From assembly GCA_025024175.1 (NCBI GenBank), contig QCXZ01000045.1:1738649-1802648 (forward strand): a stretch of DNA of 64,000 nucleotides, given 5' to 3'. Of this stretch, positions 39,301 through 51,300 are shown in pieces (the first letter of the stretch is position 1; each line of letters begins with the position of its first letter). The notes below the pieces were generated by a model. That model was not told the DNA's origin, searched no databases, and worked only from the letters and a program-made list of their open reading frames with translations. A program made the position numbers and the translations under genes. The DNA comes from Rhyzopertha dominica (lineage: Eukaryota; Arthropoda; Insecta; Coleoptera; Bostrichidae).

Positions 39301-42300
39301 TATCAATAAAGAATAACAAAATATAATGAGCTGGTTAATTGCCAAATAGGCAAAGCTAATAATAGTTAAAAAAATAACCTAAATTAACCAGTAGTAACAA
39401 TTAGGCATTCCAAACCGTGTGACCCCAGCTGAGGGCATATTGGTGAATAGTTTATGATGAATTAGTTCAATTTTATCGTTCAAAATGAACTATAGTTCGA
39501 ATTCTCTGGACGCTTCTCATTTCGTACTTCGTAGTCTTGCAGTTGATATAACATATTCATATTAGTACAAAATATGTACTTGTTGACTTGTGTCATATAA
39601 CATAGAACCGCTGATTGCCGTTTAGTTCTATGATAGTTACACATGTCGTGTGTATTTGAGATATGAAATGTAATAGGTACTTTAACTGCTAATGAAGCTG
39701 GCGTTATGAAATATATTCAGATTTGTAAATATCATGATAATTAATAACTTCACTAATACATAAAAATACAACTGCAATCAAAATAGTTGTTAAAGACAAA
39801 TAGATAACCGCTGTGCAAGCGAGCAAGACTTTTATGTTTGTCAGTCATCAATGGCACACCAATAATTATGCATTCGTAAATATTAAATTGTAAATTGCAA
39901 TGAGAATTACCTATTTTATAAAAAAATAAAAGTAACCTATTATGTCCCTGAATGATTATCAAATTTAATATTGTTTTTGTATATTAATTATGTATATTGT
40001 ACTAATTATGTAATTGTAATTGTAATTATGTAATTGTACTACCTACTTTAACTTCTCCTGGTACCTATTACTGAAACGCTTAAGGCCATTTCAAAAGTAC
40101 CAGCATATTTATGTATTGATATAATAATTACACATCTGGTATATTACTGCTTTATTCCAACATTTTAGTATGCAACAAAATGTTGAATAAAAATGCTAAA
40201 CAGCGAAACGGGGACTGTGAGACTGCGATGTCACTGTACGTTAGACATTGCGAAGATATAAGTAATGGGGTTGTTGCCCTTGACAGTAAATAGTTATTAT
40301 AACATATGTGCGACTTTGCCTGGACCTAATGGAGTTAGAAGCTGGCAATAGAAAAAATATTTGTAATGTTTTAGTGTCTTAGTTTTTTACCTTTAAAGGT
40401 TTTCCGCCAAATTCAAATATTTCATGATACGTCACCGTTGCTGGAGACGCACTCTGCTATTGCGGCGATGTGCTGGATGCCCTGTTGCATGCTTGACACC
40501 TTTGTCTCTGTTGAACACGCATATTTCTGTAGTTCTGTGCCTTTGTAACTTTATTTACGTTTTAGTTTAAGTACGGAGGACGCGTTAAGGTTTTGTTTTT
40601 ATTTACTTGGTACGTTGTTGTTCAAACATAGACTGTGCAGTTATGGAGCAAGATTATGTAAAGGGATCTTCGCACAATTTACCAAAAATTGACTTACACA
40701 TGATTGACGAATTTTACATGAATGGAAACTCGTGTGGCCAGATAGTCAGATTTTACGCAAATTAGGCGATTTTGCTATTTAAAGGTGGCAACTTGAATAA
40801 AATGATGTAATGGCAGCTATACACGCTGTAACTTTTACCTAGCTAATAAATAGTTATTCCAGTTTTAATATCACTTGAAATATGGACTTATCCTGCGGCT
40901 GCCATAAAATGAATTCTGTTTGCGATATATCCACTACAAGTTAATATTTTAATTTATTATATTTTACGTTTTAATATTTACAGTGAAAACGACTAGCAAC
41001 GAATCGCGTTTAACACATCCATTCGCATGAAGGTTTTTATAATTCATAATTACGGTTGCGAGTTTGGAATAAAATGTCAACGCTGCTGCGACTTCGGTTT
41101 CAGAAACCTTATCTTGGCCTACAGGTGTGCCAGGATCAGAAAATGGCGTGGCAACATCATACAGTTACACCACACTAAGCTTGCCAGAGAACGGTGACGT
41201 CAGAGATTCAAACTTTAAACATAAACAATCTTTTTTTAAGCATTAATTAAGCGCTTTGTGAAAAATAAAAAAAAACGGGTCTATTTTTTTCATGGAGATT
41301 CATATTCTGCAATAAAAAAAAGTGGGCAACAGGCCCATTCAGCAGACCGCACATCGTGGTTCACGTGTCCATTCACGAAAAGATACATATTCAGTCGTTC
41401 TTCCTTCCCAAAGGTCGCTCGCGGTATCTGTTTCAGTCCAGTATCATACAAGTCTCTTGCAGCGTTCAAAATGAACTGGTTTATTTTATTCTGACGAACT
41501 AGATTTTTCAATGTTGCACAACTGAATAGTATACATCGTTTGTTCGTTCACGAACTGCACACCTTTACGCTTTTATTCCATACGCCATCTCTGTGTCTGA
41601 CTCCCAAGCCAAGCACAAGGCGCGTAACAGGCATTTTCGTTTAAAAAGCACTAATAATAGCTTAAAAAAAGGACAAAAAGAACTCACAACTTTACAAAAA
41701 CACGAAGTGTGGCACTTTTCAATCATAAGGCTGTTTGCTATAATGACATTAAAACATATAGTTGCCTTCAACCTCAATTGGATTTCGTTTTGACAGGTCG
41801 TTGGAATGCCTAATAGATGTCAATGCAATGACAGAAAATATGAAGACTTACTGAACCTAACAATTATTTAAAAAAAATATTGAATAAAACATGTAATTAA
41901 ATTTGTTTTAACAATCAAAGCCAGATAAAATTTATTAAGAATCTTCACAAGTTGAAAAAATCATCCAATCTCACAACACCGTAAGAAAATGCGAACCTCA
42001 GTTTTAATGAGTGCCAGCTTTAAATGCTGCTGCCACAATTTTGTTCGATTTCAGAAAACGAAGCAATGGTTTTTCTCCAATCCAGATTTTTTTGTATTTT
42101 AATTTTTTTTTAACATGTAATAATGATTTACATGTGTCATAATAGCCATCTTTAGTGGAAGTCCAGGTCTACTGCAACAGCACACAGCTGATCGCTTACA
42201 TCCGATCGACTGGGAAAGTTTTTCGTTTGTGCTTAGCTGCTTGAATGAAGGGGTTATAGAAAGCTCTGTTTTGCTGTAAAATAAATAATAATGGTATGAA

Positions 42301-45300
42301 AAATGTGGCAAGTTTTGTATTTACACAACATATAACAAGAATAAATATTTAAGTAAAAATTTAGATGGCAATGCCATCTGCCAGCATTACACTGACATGA
42401 TGACAAAGCCACCTAACTCCATTATGGGATCTACTTTCTAAAAGGAAGTATCAATATTGCAAACAACACGATAAGCAACAATCACAACTAAACATTATGG
42501 AATAAGACATTATAAATCTAATAACATTATGCAGTGTTCATCATAAAATAAAGAACATGAAGCATGAGCACTATAAATATAATCAAACAACAAAAATTAG
42601 TTTCAGAAAAATGTAATCTTTATTCTTTAGTTATCAATACAGCCCTATCAATAAATAATAGGCCTATGTTGCACATCTAGCTTATGCAAAAGCTAGTTAA
42701 TACCAAACACTTTTGCGTTTATATTAATTACTGTTTCAAAATGTGATATAAGTTTTTNTTTTCTCGTAACTTCTGCTGNAATTCTTAATGGCATTTTTTT
42801 TTATTGAAGATGTGTTCACTTACACTTGACATGAACACTAATTCAGGATTGCCAGCTAAGAAGTAGAAATAGAAATTAGAAGGAAATNNATTTNGTATTG
42901 CTTGCTTTCGTAAAACTGGCTTTCACTTTGAAATTCATATCTATTTCTATATGTATTTGTAGAGATATTGACTCCGGTGTACTGTAGATTCACCTGGAGT
43001 AGCCTGTTTGGGACTTTTTACCCGAGCTGTAGGTGGTGGGAGCCTTCAGGCATGAGCGTAATTGTATGCATAATAATAATAATAATTAAAAATGGCACCT
43101 AGGGGTGATATGTTTCAATACTCATCAGATGGTTTAGGTGTGTTTTGGTTTTATTAAAAAAAGTCATTCGCTTGTTCTGCCGACTATTAATGTTATTTGT
43201 TCTGTTTTTTTAAGCTCTTCGCCTAAAGAAATCTATGGATTTGAAAAATTGTCCAGTCCAGATAACGATAATAACGATATATGTAAAGTCTGTCAGTATT
43301 TCAACAAAAATTCCGCTGATAAGCAAAGGTAGGTCAAGTAGGTTAAACAGTGTAAGAAACACAAAACGCCATCCCATTTTTCTAGTCATCATCATAGTGG
43401 AGATGCTAGCGGAAAAACTTCATGCTATTCCACACCGCCCCTATACTCCCGCACCTCCAGTGCAAACGGCTGGGATAGTAGTTTAAATTTAGTACAACAT
43501 AGGAACGTGTACCATTGTCCATTGGGCGATGATGGTCTTGTGTATTTACGATCGGACATGCAGGAGAGACTCTGGCAACTGATAGACTCACACAAGGTTA
43601 GTCACGTTTTCTTGTATTGTCCTTAAAAAATTGTGTTTTTTATAGAGATGAAACGGATACCTGGTCACAATCCGGTATCCGGCCTAAATTTACTAGCCGT
43701 CCGGATACCGGATATTCCAAAACTACAACAATTGCCTAAAATTAACTTTAGCATATATTTCTTCGTAAGGTAAATAATAAGGAAATGGCTTTTAATTGTG
43801 AGATTTTAGCAAAAAAGATTCCAAAAATGTCCCAATCTTTTCAAATATTTATGTTAATTTCAAAATATTGGCAAACAGACTCCTTTTTTTCACTAACGAT
43901 ATGTTTCAATTGTGCCCAAGTAGCAAATAACACAAGCAGAAAACTAGTTTCAGCTAAACACTAACGATAACAACCTAAATCGCCCGACGTGATTCGATTG
44001 TATTAGTAGCTATCTGGCAGCCGAATATCCGCCAATCCGGCCTAGCAGCTCGCCGGATATCCGATATCCGGCCAAACAACTATCCATTTCATCTCTATTT
44101 TTTTTTTTCATGTTCTTGTGGTAAGTATACAATTATTTGTTCAATAGCGGAAAGAAGAAGCTCTGCAAAAAGAATTGCACACCTACCGCCAAGCCCTCAT
44201 CAGACAAGTGTGTCACAGATGCAGCCATTCAGAAACGGACAAGCAGGACGATGCGGTAAGTTTCTTCAACATGAGTCTATGTGTGTTTCTCTTTTCGGTT
44301 CTTGTTCTAAAAGGAACGACTTTTTTAACGGCAATTTTGTTTTCTGTTTTTTATTTCTCTAGTCTGATAGTGGTGATAGTGCGGAAAGAAGTGTTAAATC
44401 CTTAAGTCCCCTGAGAATGTCGAGCCCTGTACAAAGATTGGTTAGTCGAAAATTGCCCTTGTTCTCTTTTAAGTTTTTTTTTATTGCTTACAAGCCAGGC
44501 ACAATAGTTTTTTTTTCATTTTTTTCAATTTCGAACATTTTTATGTGGGGCTAGACAAGGTATCTTTTTTATATCAGAAGTTTTCTGTAGTTTTTTTATT
44601 TTCATTTTATTATAATTAAGGTCACTGGATAGTAAAATACTGACTTTTCTGGCAGAAACCATGTTTAACATGGGCAGTCGTAATGTGCTGTACGTTGAGC
44701 AAATAAATTTATATTAAAATATTAATAATGCACTGTATACTATACAGTATAAATTTTGCACACATGGCAATTTGTTTGNAATGGTAAATCCATGAACTGC
44801 AAGTTAGTTGCATAAAGTAGTATATACGCCAAGCTTATTTTAGTACTAAAGTTGATATTGCAGGGTAGCAAAGTAAACAATATAAATTTTATTTTCCCTA
44901 ATATATTTGGATCACTGTAAGATAATTTCATATAATTTAGAATGCGTTTTTTTTTAGTTGAGGATTCCAAATTTTTGTAATTTCTAGAGGGCACGTCGAT
45001 CAGAACAACTTTCAATTACTGATTTTTTTTTATTCATCCCCGAATGTTGCTTTTGTTTATATATTCTTATATTTAAACTAGCTTCATTGCAAAAGGCTGC
45101 ACAAGATACGGGGTGGAATGCAAGTGTTTTGGGGGCAGATATTTGATGGCTTTGTAAGTGATGTGCAATGTAACATTGAAATCATTGATCATTTTGGGTC
45201 CACCAAGCCTAATATCACATCGATGAATGTATATCCCAGAACCCGTAAATGCTAACTCATGCTGCTAGAGGATCTCAATTGTTACAGAATAAAATTGTTT

Positions 45301-48300
45301 CTGTTTAACATAACTATAATTTTGCAACAAAATTTTTCAAGATAGAAGAAGACATTACTTTTAGGTGAGGAATTCAGGGCACAAATTCTTCATATATAAC
45401 TTCTTTTATTTATAGTATTTGTATACATAACTTATCAAAAATTTACACCTATATACTTCATTTTAAAAATTTTCGTGTTTCATAACTCCATCGTTGAACT
45501 TCCTTGTATGCTTTATGTTATCGAAATTGATCAAGCTATATTGTGTTTTGTCAATTTGTCATAATTTTTCTATGCAATTCCGTAAATGTTATCATTAATT
45601 TGTTAGTTTCATATTATTATATAGTTAATTTGCTGTGATCGTGATTATTTAAAGCATTTTATGAGTATTACACCATTTTAATTTATAATTATTGAAGACA
45701 ATATTATTTCTTCGCCTAAAATTGCAACACGTGTTAGATTTTTCAATGTTAACATTAGATAGGTGTAGAGGTGTTGATTTCAGGTGAAGTGGCTTTTCAC
45801 CTGCTTCACTTGGCGAGCCGCCATTGGTAATACTTAAGCTCATCCATTGATTTAAATTTTTTGCAGCATAAACTTTTTAATTCCACAGAACACTTAATTA
45901 CAGTCGACTAAAAAGTACCTTACAAAACACAGCTTATGAAATTCTGACTTAAAATTTTGAATCTTTTTCAAAAACACTGTCATAGAAACCCACCTTGTGT
46001 ATTTCTTTCTAAAAGTAGCCATAATTAGCAAAAATTTGGGCCGACGCTGATATATCTTAAACTAATAACATTGTATTGATCAATAGTTTGGCCACCTCTG
46101 TTATATGTTAACTGTTTGCCTACTCCTCATGTGCCTCACTGTAAAAGTATTCCTTTGCCAACATTACCAATTGTCATGCTATTGCTATGCGAGTGCAGAA
46201 TGCAAGCTTTTATCATAAATAGTATATTTATTTAGTCAAACCTTATGTTTTGTGCCATGTCACAGTCTTGCTAAAAAGATGATTCATCGATTAATTTATA
46301 GGTACTTTGTTTATGTCAAAAAAATACATTTGCAGTAAATTGTGCTTCAAATCTAAGGTAGTTTGATAAGACAGCCTTGCAAGCCTTGACAAACTAGATT
46401 TTACTTTAGTGTTCATGATATGAAACCAATACTTTTTTAAAAGAAACTAATCCAAATGCCGACAGAAATTATTAATCTGATGCTTTGATCACTCCTGTAA
46501 TCTTTGTCAAAATAACACTTAAAAACAGTCTGACAAAAGTTCAAAAAAATTTAAAAAATGAAATCGAAGTTGTTTTGGACATTTAAAGATTGTTTTTGAC
46601 AAAGATTACAGAAGAAATAAAAACGTCAAGTTAATGATTTTTGTGTCTCTGGTGTAGTGATGGTGTTTCTTTCACAAAAGTATTGATTTTAAATGTAACG
46701 GGGTGTTTCATTATTGCGGTATTCTTCTGATTTTATCAACTCTACTCTTTATTTTTGGAGCACCATAGTTTAAAAATATTTTTATTTATACAGGTTGCAT
46801 CCAGCCATAATAAAAGATATTTTTTTAGATTTCTTTTCAAAAAGTGCAGAACAGAATAATTAATTCTAGATTAGCTGTTGAGTATTATACGTGTGGTTGT
46901 TCGAATTAAACGAACGTTCGCGAAACCGGCGCACAAGCAGCTCCTTTTAAAGTACAAAAAAAAACCAAGTCCTTGCGTCCGATACAATGAATAAAATTAT
47001 TTATTAATATAGATTACAGATAAACTTGCAACACTACTACTAAACTTCTCACAACTAACAATTTTTGAAATTTTACAATATATCGTATTCAACTCTTGAA
47101 AAGTAATGGTTGTATGAACGTTTTTGCCCTTAGAAGTAAACTCCTAGTTGTACATTATTGGTTACCCTACCCTTTCTTGCAAACTGATATAGCCAATCGG
47201 AAACATATTGGAAATTTAGTGATAGATAGAATTGCGGGGAATTCTGTTATCAGGTATGAAAGGGTAGGTTTACAGCCCCAGATGCGGGGTTATAAAAAAT
47301 CACTCGTTTACGGGTTATCTAGTTGACCGACGACAAAGGGACCGTGGTCATAAAATATGGTAAAAATGCAAATATTACAAATGGCATATGACAATAATCG
47401 GCAAATATCAAAGAGTATAAGGATCCGCGGAAATGAGCAAAATATACAGGGAGCGGCAGAAATACCTGATGGTTTTTGTTTGGGCACAGTACGGCAGTCG
47501 AGTGGAGGGGGGTGGTGGGGAGCGCGTACACTAGAAGACTTGAAAGAAGCTATTAGGCAAGTGGTTGCGTCTATATCAAGGGACATGCTGAGTAAAGTGT
47601 ATGACAGCTTTGCTGCAAGACTTGAAGAATGTATGCTGAAGAATGGCCACCACTTGAAAGACGTTATCTTTAAGTAATGTAGCCTTCGTGTTTTTTGGGA
47701 CTACATAATGTTACATATTATGTTTTTCGCAGTTTTTGCCTCTTTTTACTGTTCTTAATATATAATAAATATGCAAAAATGTTTATAAACATTGGAGTTA
47801 TTCTTATTTAAAAACCGTCAGGTATTTCTGCCGCTCACTGTATATAAAATATGAGGTACGAACATTAGCCGACTCTAAAACTCTTCATAGTTAAGTGGTA
47901 GGTAGATTCCGAGGGAACATAACTTATGTAGGTATATGTCTAGCGTTTTATTATGTTAAAAAAAACAAGAAGAGGAAATTGAATGCAGTAATTTTTACTA
48001 TGGTCAAANTATTCANTTATTTGTGTACATGTTTTCGCTACTCTTTCAATCCAGTGACTTAATTTTTTTTTGTATTTTTTTACAAGTAGGACCAACATTA
48101 TCTCATTACAGGTTAATTCAATCCAAGAATGTTTTTTGCTTATTACAATAATTAGTGTTATGTAGAAGTCAGCCATTTTCTGTGGTATCCCAAACAAGGG
48201 AGCTCATATTCAGTTCATTTTTGTAGTTTCAAAAGAATATTTTAAAGTGTAGCTTTGAATGTTTGAGTAGTTACACTCCTTCACTTTATTTAGCAAGTAT

Positions 48301-51300
48301 TACAAACCGAAATTACATTTACTCATGATGTATTGTTGAAAATCTTAACCTACAATTAGTGGGTCTGTAGACCATTACAATTTACATGTTGTACCAGAAA
48401 ATGGTAATGTGTTGGGTTTTGAATGTTCACGTTACTTTACTGCACTTATTTTAGGCTGCTTTTCGACAATAAATTGCAACTAAATGTAATTTTGGTTTGT
48501 AATATTAACTAAATAATATGAAGGAATGTAAACTACCCTAACATACACAGTAATACTATAAAATATTTTTTTAAACTCAAATTTTTCTCCAAACAGTGAG
48601 TTCTCCTTACGCCCCATATGGCAACTCAGTTTGTTTGGATGCAGGACCTTGACAGGCCGCAGAAAAATGGCCGACACCTATGTCAACACTAATATAGGGT
48701 ATGAATTATGTAACTTCTTGATCATGCTATGATACAAAACAAGCAAAACAAATACTATTTTGCCTGGGCTTTGTTTACATAACAATTACAAACAATCACC
48801 CCTTAAAGTATGAAGAAGGATAAACTCCGTTTACCCACGATAACAGTTGTTTGTAATTATTAAGAGTGTATTTGCCTAACACCAGCATGTCCATTTTTTA
48901 ATTGTTGAGTTCCTTTAGTCTTAACATTCTTGTCTTTCCATAAATATGTAGTGTATAAATTGCCTCATTTTTAAAACTAGTCACTTTTCATATTCAGAGT
49001 TCAGTGGTAGACTCAGTATGCAGTGCGGGCGAAGGACAAGCNTCTGCTGTGGAATCTCTTCGATCTGACATGTCATGGGAAGCTGTAGAAGATGGATCCG
49101 TACCTCTGGAAGGTAATCCCACACTCTGGGTGCCGGACCATGCTGTGTCTAGGTGTACTGGTTGTCAGACAGCTTTTTGGTTGGGTAGAAGGAAGCATCA
49201 CTGTAGGTGAGTATTGTTTATTAATTTAATCTAAAATTTTTGTCTGCCATCGCTTTGGCATTCTTCTATAGTTTCTTTGGCATTTGTTGTAGAGAAAAGG
49301 TATAAAAATACATTCTGTCGTATTTGTAAAGTGCTACAACCTAAACCAGAGATTCACAAACTTTTTGGAGTTGTGGCACCCTTAATAAGTTGGGAGTTTT
49401 TTTACGACTCGCTAACCTAAGTTTAAAATTCAAACAGGCTTAGTCGTTAGCATTAACTAAATACGCATACACTACAAAAAATTCATACGAAAGCTGCATT
49501 ATTACAGAACAAACTCAATTATTTATTTATTTTCTGTCTATACTTGCTCTTTATAAACACAACCGCTGAATATCCAGCTTCGCTTAAAAGAACACATTCA
49601 TTTTTTGTTAAAATCCAAAATTCGTCAACTCTATGCTGGAACATTTCGGTTTGAAAATGTTATCGTAAGATAACTTAATTAGAGTCTTTTATTCTGCAGA
49701 AGTAAATTTGAATGGAGCACCGGTATGCAAATAAAATGGTGAAAATAAACAATGCAAAAGGAATAAAATATTATTATTAAAAACACCAGAAAGCTATTCC
49801 ATAAACATGATAACTGGAAATATTTTTTGCTGAGGAAAAAAATTTATGTTGAAAAAAAAACAAATCCGCCAAGTGATATCTGAGTTTGAAGTTAAAAAAA
49901 ACTGTGGATTGGTTGGTTGCTTGACTTACTTTACTCAGAAGCTACAATTCTAGAATATTCCAACAAAATCGTCAGGTCAAGCAGGTTAACGAGTTCTAAT
50001 CGTCTGCATTTCCTGCCATTGTTGCTTAGGAGGACTTTTAATGCTTTAGAAATAACTTAAATTGTCGACTTGCTACTTTGGTTAATTTGCATATTGCTAA
50101 CAAGTTAGAAAGCTAGGTGAATCGTGCAACTTTGTTCTTGAAACTACAAAACAACTAAAACATGACTATATTCTCAAACTTTTATAGAACGTCATCTAGT
50201 TTAGTTTAGGCANGCAGGCTGGTAAATGACTAAAAAAGCTTATTTATTTTAGTTCTAGAGTAATATAATCTCTATTCGTAGAGAGACTTATCTTAGTTGA
50301 ATTGAAAACAGGAATAAAGTTATGAACTGATCTAAACATTTTTAATTTCTACAGGGTGTTCCATTTTTGTTACACTGCACTATATTTTTTTATTTTAAAT
50401 GGAAGCCTGTTTGTATTATTAACGTTGACCTGTTCCATTATTTTAGGGCTTTCTTTTAAATTAACATTTTTGTAGCATATTAAAAAACGACTGATATCTC
50501 ACAAAGTAAAATAAATAAGGCATGCAGCTTTTACCATTAGATAGAGCATGAAAAATCAATTAAAAATTTATGAAAAGAAACATTTTAAAATTCAGATTTT
50601 TTGCAGTTAGTCTCACAAAATTTGATGTTATGGTACATACTATCTTTACCTTGTTTTACTGTAATAGCGATTTTCCATTTGAAATTTTCTTTTTCACCGC
50701 AGCCATGTAGTAGAAAAATAATGACTAGACTTCGCTACCCTGACAATCACATTTAATACTTGGTAGAAATTAACTTAGTTGCAATTAGCTCTGAATTAAA
50801 ATGAATTTTACACAAAATCAATTAATGGACGTGGTTGTACTTTGGGTGAATATAAAAAAAATTAAAGTTCTCAAAGTATTTGCGCGATGTAAAAATGATT
50901 GGCTTGATTTTGAGTAAAAGGGAAAAGTATACTACAGAGTACCTGTCTGTTCAAGGAAAAGCAGTTAGAACACAATAAACTGAATTTATGGTAACACAGG
51001 CTGAGGTTAAAAATTCAAAAATTTATACCATTCAAATTACTAGTGCAAGATCTAGTGAGGAGAATATCCTACGGTTAATCTATCCAGACATTTCAAGAAG
51101 ACATTCCTTCTACTAGAAATGACAGCTTAGCTGCCGAAATAAGTATTTAGGCTTTCTAAATCATTGTGTTTAGGGTTTTTCATTATAATTTGTTATTATT
51201 ATTTAATTACTTCCACAAAACTGTGATGTCTTAAAAAGTAGTAAACCACCATTTTCATGTATCTGCTATACAAGGGTGTCCCGCATTATGTGGGCAACCT

